Below, in pieces: positions 44,381-56,354 of a stretch of DNA of 64,000 nucleotides. This DNA is from Pleurotus djamor (Eukaryota > Basidiomycota > Agaricomycetes > Agaricales > Pleurotaceae). Location: contig JAPEVF010000036.1 of NCBI GenBank assembly GCA_029747585.1, positions 102,677 through 166,676 on the forward strand. Direction: 5' to 3'. The notes under the pieces are model-generated. The model searched no databases. It saw nothing but the letters and a program-made list of their open reading frames with translations, and was not told where the DNA came from. Position 1 is the stretch's first letter; the number at the start of each line of letters is the position of its first letter. Made by a program: the position numbers and the translations under genes.

Positions 44381-46571
44381 ATGAGTCGAACCGGTGCAAT
44401 TGTAGCTGCTACCGCCTGCTTGGTGGTGTACAAGGTCATCCAGCACTTCAACAGTCGCCCGGCACTACCTCTGCCCCCTGGTCCCCCGGCTGATCCCTTC
44501 ATTGGACATCTTCGTAAATTTCCAACCAATACCCCCGAAACTGTGTTCCACGAGTGGGCAAAGCAGTTCGGTGAGTGTAGGCAACGAATCTTCTTGGCAA
44601 TGCACACTCAACCACTTCGCTAGGCGATGTCATCCACTTGGATGTTCTCGGACGCTCTATCATTGTGCTTGATAGCTACCAAGCCGCCGTCGACTTGCTG
44701 GAGAAGCGTAGTGCACTCTATAGTGACAGGCCTCGGGTTCTGATTTTTGAAATGTAGGGTGTTTGTGAAAACNTTTTTTCCATGCACAATTTGATCCTTA
44801 GCAGCATGGGCTGGTATCCGGATGTCGTCATCCTACCGTATGGTGACCGTTTCCGTAAACATCGCAAGCTTCTACATTCCTACTTGCTCCCAAAATCCAT
44901 TGCCCAATTCGAGCCTGTGCTGCAAGAAAATGCCTGTACCCTCGTTCACGGCCTGATGGAGAATAAAGGGAACCATCTCCATCTCCTTGGAAGGTGCTGA
45001 CTCGTCCACCGTTCCTCCTACCTACGTGGTTATTCATGTTCTCATTCGACCCTCCAGATACACCACCGCCATTCCGATCAGAATCGCGTATGGTCACCAA
45101 ATTGTCGACGATGACGACGAATATGTTTCAATGGTGGAGACCATGGGTGCCGCTGTTACCCAAATCCGCTTGCCAGGTGCTACTCCAGTTGATGCCTTCC
45201 CTGTCTGTACGCTACGTGTTCCCCATCGTGTAAATCACTCCTACTCTTCCGACCGCTGATCTTGTTTCCCTTATATTATATAGTACAATATTTTCCCTCG
45301 TGGTTTCCCGGTACGCACGACGCTAATATTGCACGGCAATGGCGCTGGGCGGTCCGAAGAATGTACGACATCCCGTACGACGCGGTCAAGAGACAACTCG
45401 TAAGTACTCAAGTACTTAATCCCCTTCTTTGTGGCTTGACTTCTGCCCCCATCCGCTGCTTGGGCATGCTCTAGGCTGAGGGCACAGCCAAACCTTCACT
45501 CCTCTCAAAGCTCCTCGAAGAGACGATTGGAGAGTCACCGAGCCCCGAAGATGTGGACGATATGAAAGGTGTTGCTGCGATTCTTTATGCCGCTGGAGCG
45601 GAAACAGTAGGTATTACCTCTTTGAACTGCCCTTAGGTATCTCACGACGCTTCGTAGACTTTGACTGCGCTGTCTACCTTCCTCCTTGCAATGCTCATAC
45701 ACCCCGAATGCCAAACGCTTGCCCAAGAAGAAGTGGACCGCGTAATCGGTTCCGGTCGATTACCTACGTTCGCCGACCGTGGCTCTTTACCCTACGTTGA
45801 CGCCGTGATTGAGGAAGTCTTCAGGTGTGCTTCCCTGGTTTTCCTAGGACTATATAAAATGCTGAATTGCAATTAGGTGGAATCCCATCACCCCTCTTGG
45901 TATGTGATCGCTATACAACCTATCCGATCATTGCCACCATGACACCAATTGAACATGTAGGTATTCCCCATCGTTCAACCCACGACGACATTTATCGGGG
46001 AATGTTCATTCCCAAAGGGTCATTCATTATGTTCAATCTGAAGTGTGTGAACACAGCTCTAAGCTTGCTCGCCGTTTCACCTATTTTCTCTACTTAGGGG
46101 AATGTCTCTTGACGAAGCCGCCTACGCCGATCCCACTACATTTAATCCAACTCGCTTCCTCCCTAAAGCCCAAGGCGGGGGAGGAGAACCACCGTTTTCC
46201 ACTTCTTTGTTTGGGTTTGGCCGAAGGTTCTAGTTTTCCTCTCTTCAATCGTTGATTGTTTCTGACCTTTCTCTCATATGCAGGATTTGTCCCGGCAGAC
46301 ACCTGGCCTTATCTAGCCTGTGGATAGCTATCGCCACCATATTCTCGACCTCACACATATCTAGAACCCTTGATGAGTACGGCAACGAGGTCATCCCACC
46401 GCCTTCGTTTGGGTCCGGAATCACTAGGTAAGAACTTGCCCCTGCGATACAGAACCTATATCTGAATGTCCACAACCTAGTCATCCAACGCCTTTTGCGT
46501 GTGTGATAAAGCCAAGGTCTGAGCAGGCTCAAACCCTGATTTCCGAAGCCATCCTGCAACTTTCTGCATGA
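44381..46571 (+). CDS. Cytochrome P450 number 5 (microsomal class II)
   Basis: MSRTGAIVAATACLVVYKVI anchor, LPLPPGPPADPFIGHLRKFP hinge. Further: GDVIHLDVLGRSIIVLDSYQ, LPYGDRFRKHRKLLHSYLLP, ENKGNHLHLLGR, IRIAYGHQIVDDDDEYVSMV, YFPSWFPGTHDANIARQW, MKGVAAILYAAGAET with TLTALSTFLL (I-helix), EVFR (ExxR), WNPITPLG, IPHRSTHDDIYRGMFIPKG, FNPTRFLP, FGFGRR|ICPGRHLALS. It ends EAILQLSA, TGA 46569-46571. An additional intron (about 46044-46097) splits the segment before GMSLDEAAY; P450-7 has one at the matching place and the others do not. One N at 44773 lies in an intron. Substrate unknown. Confidence 0.9.
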
Positions 46572-46700
46572 ATTGGCCATTCATGACACTTACCCATCAT
46601 CTCAATTTTGTTGCATCGTATTTACAGGTCTGCCAGATACATACATTGCGCACAAGTATACATACGCTTCTAGAGCCATCAAGTCGCGAAAGGACTTGAG

Positions 46701-48865
46701 TTAAGAAATAGATTTCAAGGCTTCATGCACAAGTGCTTCTGATCTTCTTGTTCTCGGAGTAACAACACACTGGAATGGCTTGGGATGACTGATAAACTTA
46801 ATTCAGACCCATCACTTCGACTTGAACACTGACCAGACTGACCTAGTGAGTCCTGCATCAAAGACAACTTCTGGAATGATATATTCGCCATCTTTTCCCT
46901 TTGCTTTGGTGATGTTGACAGTTGAAAGTATTGTCGCGGCGGCTATCCATATGTTCGTTGCAGCAAGATGCCTTCCGGGGCATATCCTAGAACCAATGGG
47001 CTGAGTACTGTGGGGAAGGGATCAATTCTTAGCGGGACACACCTACGGCCAAAACCAAAGACATCCCCAAAAGGGGGTTCAGCGTTCCCGCCAGATGACG
47101 TTGGGAAGAATCGCATCGGATTGAACATCTCAGGCTTCTCATAGATGCTTTCATCCCTCGACATACCATAGATATTCGTGAGGATAAGGGAGCCCTTTGG
47201 AATGAACATCCCGCGGAAAACATCATCCTGTATCGAGCGATGTGGTACCCCTGGAAAGATACGCCGTGAACGTTTTAACGGGCAAGGGACTCGGAAAAGG
47301 ATGGATGTACCTAAAGGAGCAATGCGACCCCATCTGAGAATGTACATCAGTATGCTTCCCGAAGCTCGAAGAGGAACGTCAGGGAACATCTCATATAGTT
47401 ACAAACTTACCTCAGAGCCTCTTGAACCACAGCGGAGATGTACGGTAAATCGTCGCGGTCTTTCAAAGTTGGCAGCCGATCCCTTCCAATCACTCGATCA
47501 ATTTCCTCTTGAGCTACTTTCTGGCATTCAGGGTGTAACGTCATGGCGAGAAAGAACGAAGACATGGACGACCAAGTCTATTGCAAGGTTAGTATATATT
47601 TAGACATTAACATAGTGGGACGGACGGTTTCAGCGCCTCCAGCATACATAACTGCCGTAGCACCTTTGAGATTGAAGACATCCTCTTCAGTCGGACTGGA
47701 GGGCAGATCTTGAAGGAGCTTGAGCAAGTAAGAACGACGTGCTGTCCCCTTGTTCTGGGTGAATGGTTACGGGAATTATTAGTCCAAGTGAGATCAACGT
47801 CAGAGGCATCATACCATCTGCATCCAAACAAGATTGTAGGGATAATCATATAACTTCCGAATCGCAGGATACCATTTACGGGCCTCATTCGCATAATGGG
47901 TCCCTGGGAACCATGACGGAAGGTACTGAACTAATGATTGGATAGATATGAGCATCTGTGCGGAGCACAGCACAACAGAGGAACATACGCAAAGGGAGCC
48001 AATCAATAGGTGTCATCCCTGGAACCCCGCCTGCAAGAAGCGCGCTCTGGACGTCAGACGCAATCTGGATGAACTCATCCTGATCTGATAGGATTTGATG
48101 ACCAATCGCAACCCTAACAATCACTGCCGTAGTAAACCTGATGCCTATGGGTAAGGAAACAATCATCTTAAAGGGAAAACCGAAGCACACACATGCCCAG
48201 GGATTGCTCAAAGTCTTCTCCGCGATTCTTGATGAGGGCATCGACGAGAAGGACCGCGTTTTCCCGTTGCATGTCCTCAAACTGGCGACACGATTCTTGG
48301 GAGAGTGCTGGACCCATAAGTTTCCTGTGCTTTCGAAACATGGGGCCATACGGCAGGAAGGGGAGATTAGGGTCTGCACCCATCCTAGTGAAGTCAAATG
48401 AGAAAGTTTACTTCGGGAGTCGTATAAAAGAGGAAAGAACAGACAATTTGTACACAACGATCCTGGGACGGCAACTGTACAGTGCGCCCCGCTTCTCCAG
48501 TAGATCAACAGCAGCATCACGGCTACCCAAGACAATGATGCGCTGGCCGAGGAGGCTGAAGCTCATAACATCACCTAGAAATTGAAGTTGAATAGAAGAT
48601 CACTGAAGTGAGTAGTCACTGATGGCGACTCACCATATTGCTTGGACCATTCGTGAAGGGTCGCTTCCACGTCTTGGGTGGGAAACACGCGAAGGTGGCC
48701 GATGATGGGATCAGAAGGGGGTCCGGGGGGTAACGGGACCTTTGGTCGATTTCGTGTATTGTATAATGAAACAGCAAGAACGAGGATAACGACAAAGAGA
48801 GGAGGATAGAGAGGCAAAACTGCGCTCTCCGTATCCATTGAGTCGGCGGCGTACGGAGTCATCAT
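46701..48865 (-). CDS. Cytochrome P450 number 6 (microsomal class II, inverted)
   Basis: On the minus strand: ATG 48865 (a second ATG is adjacent, and MDTES lies further in) gives an anchor LYPPLFVVILVLAVSLYNT, then VPLPPGPPSDPIIGHLRVFP. Exons: GDVMSFSLLGQRIIVLGSRD, MGADPNLPFLPYGPMFRKHR, ENAVLLVDALIKNRGEDFEQ, VAIGHQILSDQDEFIQIASD, YLPSWFPGTHYANEARKW, LKGATAVMYAGGAET with TWSSMSSFFLAMTLH, EALR, WGRIAPLG, VPHRSIQDDVFRGMFIPKG, FNPMRFFP, FGFGRR|ICPGRHLAAT. The end HPKPFQCVVTPR...ALKSIS is nearly that of P450-1 and P450-2, although it lies among members of the other two subgroups. It is convergent with P450-5 (130 bases apart) and divergent from P450-7. Confidence 0.88.
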
Positions 48866-50661
48866 TGTTTGAATGATTCCACCCAGGCAATGTTGTGTTT
48901 CCTTTTATCGCGGCTAGTGTGAGACTTTCCTGAGAATATGAGGAGCCCTATATAGTCCCAGTTGACATAATTTCTCGTTCCTCGGGGCATATGTGTATCT
49001 GCTGAATCTGGAGCTGAGGTCCCGTGTGTCGCATCGTGCGTAGGGATTAGTGATACACGGAGATGGCTCACCTGCACGGTTTAAGTCTTGTTAAATGGCT
49101 TGGCCATGTGTCCATCGATCTCTTGTCATGGTACACATTCGATGAATACCTGCAATTGCACCGACCTTTGTCGATCCACGGTAACCCCTCCAGGAGCTCA
49201 GTCACCCTGCAAATACGAGCATTGAACACGATTGTAGCCAGATTCTTCAATGCCCTTGCTAATCACACAGCGGTGGCCACGACTGTCGCAGATAGTTCTT
49301 GTCGCCTATCCGACTTGAGCAACTCTCGATGTGATCCCAAACGACGCCACTATCATCGGACGTGCCCCCGTAAAGCTAGGCTATGACATTAAAATGCCGT
49401 CTTTTCAGAGGCCGTGGCCGCTTAAGTTTGGGGAAGCGAACCTCGCGCGTGCCTGTGCTTGGAGGGGAATGTAACATAGAGTAGAACTTGGAGGAATTTG
49501 GGTGTAGTAAGACGGTGGCGTCATAATAGTGGATGTGGTTTTGGAAGGTGCATGGAGCCCCGCGGTGTTACAACAGTGTCTCATCTTGTCAACATCTAGT
49601 CCTTAGATAAGGGAGCGCGGTCGGCAATCCATGTCGTAAACGTTGACTCGGAGGGAAGGAAACGGCGCACCGAGCAGGGTGCGCCGATGACGAAGGGCCG
49701 CTCATTGAGAGATCATTCGCGTTGACTGGGTGCTTGCACACAAAGGTGTTATTGGCGTGTACAAGTGTTTGTTCCGAACACGGATCAATTTCTTCCAGTC
49801 GCGCTCTTTTACTGTAACTATAACTTCTCCAAAATGAGGTAAACTGGTCATCCTACAGAGAAGTAGGTCAATGTCGTCCATATTAGGACTCCGTATAAGT
49901 ACAAAGGAGAGGATGTCTGGCTGAATACAGAGAAACGCCACGAATCTCTCGGGATCCATGCACGGTCCAAGCGATTTCGTGAGATATCCCAGATGGGCAT
50001 TCGTTTACCTGCCACGCCACCATCATCCGATGTGCCTCCTTGGACGCTATACTGAGACTGGATTTACATGTCACATCCCTGTTGACTTGGGACAGGCTAG
50101 CCTTCTCATCGGAGAGTGTGGAGTGAAAAATCGCATGTTCGCCCGGACTGGTGGTGGGTGTCATGGAATCCAGTATGATGTAACGTCGAGAACACCATAG
50201 GGTGTCCAGTTCAGCAGGTAATGCGGTCAGATATCGTCCGAGTTGCCTGAGGAAATGTGAGGTTGTTGGGGTGAAGTGGCACGGTGCAAATCGGAGAAGG
50301 ACAGAGGTTCGAACGCGCCCCGTGTCGCCTATCCAGTATGGCTGATATCGCACTCTGGTGGCGAAAGAAAGCCGAACGCTAGTGAAAAAGTCACTGGGAC
50401 CTTGTATGGAGAACTTCCGCAGAGTTGGTGGCCCTGGCGCTTCATTACAATGTGCATAGACGCCTGATAGACGCCCAGGACAATCAGCATTTGCTCATTG
50501 GCGTGTACTTGACCTACCTACCAACATCATGATGATCACTCCCACCGACCCCAGACGCTCCCCCGCACGACCTTGCGGCTACAGCGTGGAGGTCAAGTAG
50601 TCTCAAGAACAAGTCCTCCTCTTCTCGTTTCTCAGGTCAAGACTCGTACTCAACCATCGTC
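48866..50661. promoter_or_regulatory. Long divergent intergenic region between P450-6 and P450-7
   Basis: About 1.8 kb between diverging P450 start codons. A minus-strand frame of 156 codons (49883-50353) is present but has no motif and is probably spurious. The region should carry the promoters of both genes. I recognised no TATA box or duplicate of the 56-base block found near 26.5 kb. Confidence 0.4.
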
Positions 50662-52829
50662 ATGGACGACCCATACATTCAATGCTCCCTTCTCACAATC
50701 GCCGCCGCTGGGTCTTACTACATCCTGCGTTCGGCCAATTCAAAGAGTACATTGCCGCTTCCCCCCGGCCCCCTTGCCGACCCATTGATTGGTCACCTTC
50801 GAGTCTTCCCGAAGTCCAACCCAGAAGTCGCGTTTCACGAATGGTCCAAGCAATACGGTGAGTAATGAATTCCCCCTTCTCTCGGAAGCTCGGCTGACGA
50901 TGCTTCCATGTAGGTGACGTTATTCATCTCTCGTTAATGGGACGTTCTATCGTTGTCCTAAATAGCCTTGAGGCTGCGGTTGACCTTCTCGAGAAACGAA
51001 GTGCGATATACAGCGACCGTCCACAAATGGTGGTCTACGATATGTTCGTGTCCCTTCAACGTTAACTTTGCCGTTACCCCAGTCCTTACCTGCTCACAAC
51101 AGGATGGGGTGGAACCCGAGCCTTGCGTTCATGCCGTACGGTCAACGATTCAAGAAACATAGGTCTATCCTACAAACCCACTTCACCCCCGAAGCCTGTA
51201 TTCCCTATCAAGAAATTCAACTTCAGAACGTTCACCTTCTTGTTGAGGGCCTCATGAAGAATCAGGGAAACCATGACCACCTCATTAGTCGGTCCGTATC
51301 CCTGCGCCCGACTCGGCCTATCGATGTCTAGCTCATCCTTTTTCTGCAGATTTACCTCGTCCATTGCCATCCGGATTGCGTACGGTCACCAAATTCGCTC
51401 TGATGACGATGAGTACATCGCCATCGCCAATGACGCCGGTGCTGCCCTGCGGCAAGGAGGCGCGGGGGGTACTCTGGTAGACCTTTTCCCGATTCGTAAG
51501 TCTCTAACTGACTTGCCGAACAACGCGTTCACAACATCTCTTGTATATAGTTCAGCACTTTCCTTCTTGGTTCCCCGGTGCTTATTTCGCCGGTGTTGCC
51601 CGGAAATGGAACGGTGCCATCAAGCGTATGTACAACTGGCCATACGAGTCTGTTCAAAAGCAAGTGGTAAGAACCTGGCCACCTCGGCGTGTACATAGCC
51701 AAAGCTTACGGAGGATTCAGGCAGCAGGGACCGCGAAATTCTCCTTCGTTGCGTCTGAAATTGATGCCAATGCCGGACGAAACATGTCAGAGGAAGAAAT
51801 TGACGACATCAAAGGAGCAGCTGCCAATATTTTCGCAGGTGGAACTGAGACTGTGAGCTTGGTCCTTGTCCACTTGCACGGCGTCTTAACGGCTACTATA
51901 GTCATGGTCTAGCATCACCACATTTTTCCTCGCGATGCTTTTGTATCCGGAATGCCAGAGGCTTGCACAACAGGAAATCGATCGTGTCATTGGCCCCGAT
52001 CGACTTCCTACTTTCGCTGATCGCGCCGCTTTGCCTTATGTGAACGCTGTTGTGCAAGAGGTGTTGAGGTAAGCTCCCCGCGGTCGTTGCGTTTTTCACT
52101 TGAAATCTGAGGCTGTCATGCTACTTAGATGGAAATCCGTCATCCCTCTAGGTATTTCCGAATGCCCTTTTCAGTGAAGCTCTTTCTTAGTCGATCTGCT
52201 TCAGGTATTCCCCATCGCTCTACTGAAGACGACACCTATCGAGGGATGTTCATTCCCAAGGGATCTCTGGTCTTCGCTAATGCCATGTTCGTTCTAGTCT
52301 CTTCAGCAGAAGTGATTTACTGAGACCCTTTAGGTCAATGGCGATGAATGAGAAGACATACAAGGATCCCACCCGTTTCTATCCCGCTCGTTTCCTGCCC
52401 AAATCGCAAGGCGGTAATGGCGAACCCGACTTTGATCCAGCCTTCGGTTTCGGCAGGAGGTCCGTCCCATCAAATCATGTAAACTCACAGTTCCGTGCTT
52501 ACATCGATCTGCCTGATCTAGGATATGTCCCGGCCGCCACCTTGCTTCTGCAAGCATCTACATCACCGCAGCCACCGTGTTCGCGACAATAAATCTGACC
52601 AAAGCAAAGGATCAAAATGGCGGCATCATTACCCCCAAACTGGAATTTGAGACAGGCTTAACAAGGTACGTTTTACCCTAAGTATAGAAATCTTCAAAAA
52701 ATCGTCGCTAAACGAGATCCACCCCGCTTGCCGATGTCTAGCCACCCAGTCGCGTTCCCTTGCAACATCGAAGCGCGCTCGAAGAAAGCTAGTCTCCTGG
52801 TTTTCGAGGCTGTACGGAGCATTGACTGA
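50662..52829 (+). CDS. Cytochrome P450 number 7 (microsomal class II)
   Basis: MDDPYIQCSLLTIAAAGSYY anchor, then LPLPPGPLADPLIGHLRVFP: the hinge reads LPPGPL where the six others have LPPGPP. Later exons: GDVIHLSLMGRSIVVLNSLE, MPYGQRFKKHRSILQTHFTP, IRIAYGHQIRSDDDEYIAIA, HFPSWFPGAYFAGVARKW, IKGAAANIFAGGTET with SWSSITTFFL (I-helix), EVLR (ExxR), WKSVIPLG, IPHRSTEDDTYRGMFIPKG, an intron at the site shared with P450-5, then FYPARFLP and FGFGRR|ICPGRHLASA. The end is FPCNIEARSKKASLLVFEAV, TGA 52827-52829. Intact, and closest to P450-5. Confidence 0.88.
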
Positions 52830-52913
52830 GTTTCCTCTTACTACCTTCTTGTATACCATCGTGTGCGTCTCCTTCTATGCATGAATCCATCTAGGGTCTT
52901 GGGTGCTTCTCCT

Positions 52914-53391
52914 AAATTTCCCCTGGACCGACCGGAACGGCATCGCAAGTTCGCGGGAACAAGTTTACTTCTCCCTCCACCTTTATCCTTCGGTACTTAC
53001 TGACGCAAAATTTCCTCGTCAGATTCCCGAGGACATCAGTAATACGTGAGCTTACGGTCCGATATGGGCAGGCCTCTATCGACCGGCTTAAGGAACTGGC
53101 GCAGAACCACACTGCACAGGCAGCGAGACCCCGCTTAATACCCGATATTATTTTGGAAGAGGTATGCATTTCGCAAGATTGCGATTGGAAGTCGCTGATT
53201 CTACGTAGGAAATACTCTGTTTGCTTGGAAGAGGAAGGTTGACTATGGACGTGACCCCATATTACGTGGTTATCTTCCCAATCACTGAGGTCATTAACCT
53301 CCGTCATACTTTCGAAGCATCGAACATATCATTCTGGCCTCGGCCATTGAGAGATGGAATGGTAATGGTCCGCTCATAAGCGAGCTCTCCA
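52914..53391 (+). other. Orphan coding-like stretch downstream of P450-7
   Basis: A continuous frame from 52914 to about 53166 reads FTSPSTFILRYLLTQNFLVR and SVIRELTVRYGQASIDRLKE, then RLIPDIILEE. It ends at a GT donor whose AG acceptor (about 53209) continues in frame to TAA near 53391 (EILCLLGRGRLTMDV...). No ATG opens it and I recognise no domain. It may be a gene relic left from a rearrangement or part of a gene with an unseen first exon. Confidence 0.3.
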
Positions 53392-53536
53392 TTCCATTGG
53401 TGTACCGGGTAAGCAGCAAGGTTACCCATGGGGGCGGGCCTTCTTGCACGGGTACTTAAACAGTACTCGGAATTTGCTGAAGAAGCACAATTTACCCCGT
53501 ACTTTCTATCTATCTCTCCACACTTCTTCTCTCTTC

Positions 53537-55608
53537 ATGGCAGGCGGACCAGTCGCAGCCGGAGGAGGCCTTGGGGGCGACTCAGCCCCAAAGGTATGAA
53601 CCCTTCATCCCATTGCTAGTCTCCGTTCACTGAGTGACCCTCGACATAGAACAAATATGCTGGAATCTTGATGGCTATGTTTGCCGCTTTTGGTTCGTAT
53701 GAATGGTCCAAACGCCCCTTCGAAGCCAACTCACCAGAGCTTTCAAGGTGGTATCCTGTTTGGGTATGATACCGGTGTTATCAGCGGTGTCATCGAAATG
53801 AAGGACTGGCTACGGACATTTGGTCATCCTACCGATGATCTTGTATTGCACCAAACAGGCTACTTCATTGACTCTTCTACTGAGTCTCTGGTTGTCTCAA
53901 TTCTTTCTGCTGGGACTTTCTTTGGTGCCCTTCTCGGCGCACCAATCGCAGGTACGNGTCCCTGGTAGCGGAACATTGGCATGCTGATCAATATGCTCGA
54001 CTAGATTTCATTGGAAGAAAATGGGTACGTAGCTCTGGTCAAACAAGTGTCCCTACTCACTAAGCCACCTCATTCCAGGGAATTATCCTGGCATGCTTGG
54101 TATTCTCAATAGGTGTCGCCATGCAAACCGCCGCCACACATGTCCCCTTATTCGTAAGTCTAGCCCAACACATCACCAATGCGTCTAATCGAGCCCGCCA
54201 CAGGTGGTTGGGCGTGTCTTCGCTGGAATAGGTGTCGGCATCGTTTCATGTCTCGTTCCCATGTATCAATCCGAATGGTGAGTGTTTCTTAGTGCCCGTC
54301 TTAAACCAGGCCCCTTATATCCTATCTCAGTTCTCCTAAATGGATCCGTGGTGCGGTGGTGTCCATGTACCAATGGGCCGTCACAATTGGCCTCCTCCTG
54401 GCCTCCGTTGTCAACAACTCCACGCAATACCGAGACAACCACAGCGCTTACCAAATTCCTATTGCCGTTCAATTCGTATGGGCTTTCGTCCTTGCCTGTG
54501 GCATGACATATCTTCCCGAATCGCCCCGTTGGTTAATTCAACGCGGACGTCACGACGATGCTGCAAAATCGCTAGCTAGGCTCGTATCCCTTGACCCGGA
54601 TTCTGAAGAAATCAAAGCAGAACTCGATAGCATATCGGCTAATTTGGAGGCTGAGCGTGCTCTCGGCGAATCATCCTACCTCGACTGCTTCAAGATGGGC
54701 CATAACAAGATTGCCCTTCGTACGCTTACTGGTATCTTCCTGCAAGCATGGCAGCAACTTACCGGAATTAACTTCATCTTCTACTACGGCACGACCTTCT
54801 TCCGTCACTCTGGAATCAACGATCCCTTCCTTATTTCTATTGCCACCAATATCGTCAATGTCTTCATGACACTGCCAGGCATATGGGGAGTTGAGCGTTT
54901 TGGTCGACGAACGCTTCTACTTGTTGGCGCTATTGGCATGTGCTTCTGCGAGTACATTGTCGCTATCGTTGGAGTAACCATCTCCGATGATAACTTAGCA
55001 GGCCAGCGAGTATTGATTGCGTTCGTTTGCATCTACATCGCTTTCTTTGCGGCCACTTGGGGTCCAATCGCCTGGGTTGTCACTGGTGAAATTTTCCCTC
55101 TCGCCGTTCGCGCTAAGGCTATGTCACTTTCAGTCGGTAAGCCATCTTCCTTTTTGCCAATCGGAGAAACTTCGGGGCTCTAATACGACCCACTTCCATG
55201 CAGCGAGTAATTGGCTATGGAACTTTGGCATCGGTTACGCCACTCCATACCTCGTCAACGTCGGTCCCGGCAATGCTGGTTTGCAAGTCAAAGTGTTCTT
55301 TATCTGGGGCTCTACATGTGCATGTTGCATCATATTCACCTATTTCTGCATCCCTGAGGTGGGTCAACTCCGCGTTCTACTCTTTCATGTCACGCGAATA
55401 CTCAGTGTTTCATCGCCATTCAGACAAAGGGTCTCTCGCTTGAGCAAATTGACGTCCTCTATCAAAACACATTACCTTGGAGAGCGGGCAAATATCGTCA
55501 ACGCCTGCTGGCCGGAGAATTGGATCCAAGCGATCCTAGTTCTGATCCTAATTCTCTTGAGAAGATATCTAGCCGACATGTTGATGGCTCTGAAAGCAAG
55601 GTTTAGCT
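53537..55608 (+). CDS. MFS hexose transporter (sugar porter family)
   Basis: A proton-coupled sugar porter of the plasma membrane. The ATG at 53537 gives MAGGPVAAGGGLGGDSAPK, joined to NKYAGILMAMFAAFGGILFG and YDTGVISGVIEMKDWL (helix 1 motif). Then SILSAGTFFGALLGAPIAG, DFIGRKWG, VVGRVFAGIGVGIVSCLVPM with YQSE, PKWIRGAVVSMYQW, PESPRWLIQRGR, LTGIFLQAWQQLTGINFIFY (QQLTGIN, helix 7), ERFGRRTLLLVGAIG, GEIFPLAVRAKAMSLSV and a final PETKGLSLEQID motif formed over the last intron, ending at TAG 55606-55608. About 540 residues, twelve helices, nine or so introns. The single N (53957) is intronic. The QQLTGIN and PESPRWL set resembles high-affinity glucose transporters rather than the lactose-permease type at 4.6 kb. 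Confidence 0.9.
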
Positions 55609-56354
55609 TGTAATCTCTCCGTTACGAAATTGATAGACTTTTTTGTGTCCTCCATACTCTGTATATTGTCATCACCAGTAGCATATTGTCATGGGGACAA
55701 GTGGTGGGTGGGCGTACTTGCCAGAACTTCCAAGGGAGCGATTCGCTTCTCGAGAAGTGTCACGCAGGGTACCCGTTGCTTCGGTTGAACTTCTCAACCT
55801 TGACCGAGAATGGGCCATTGCAAACATAACGGGATGTATCACGTATGTAGGAGTACAGTTATAGTACCCACAGCAAAACGACGACGAGCAAGAGCACAGA
55901 GCAAACAATGTGATATGTACGCAATCGGTCGTAAACGAGGTCGTGGTAAAGGTAAATAATAGAGATAATCGTAAAAATGGATCGATGTGAGGTGAGATGG
56001 GGAGTAACATCTTCGTGTAGGGAATCATGAATCAAATCAAATAACATATGATAAAAAAACAACAATGCGAATGCGCGGGCCAAAGGAAGATGGGCTGTAG
56101 CTCTCATAATGCGTGGAGCATGGTGGATAAAAAGATGGCGCGAAGGAGAAAGATCACGAGAAGTGACGCGTTGCCCATAGAGTAGATGGATGATGTGGAA
56201 CTGGAGCAGAGGATGAATGATGCCAAGAAAAATGCGAAGGTGTCCGTTGAGACGCCCATTGTGTAGGGATGGATGCAAGAAAAAGTCCAGTAGGTTGTGT
56301 ACTACAAGAAAAAGGTCCAGTTGTCGTAGAGAAGTAGACCTACCTGTGACTTAT
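55609..56354. other. Convergent intergenic region
   Basis: About 750 bases between two genes ending towards each other. The AT-rich 55850-56060 part gives long low-complexity minus-strand frames (Ile/Tyr/His/Leu-rich), which I take as spurious. It likely holds two 3' UTRs. Confidence 0.4.

Noticed and set aside
49883..50353. Minus-strand open frame of 156 codons between P450-6 and P450-7
   Set aside because: No recognisable motif, no splice partners and mixed low-complexity composition; it lies in what must be the double promoter.
55672..56278. Overlapping minus-strand frames rich in Ile, Tyr, His and Leu
   Set aside because: Composition follows the AT-rich 3' flank; no domain and no plausible gene structure.
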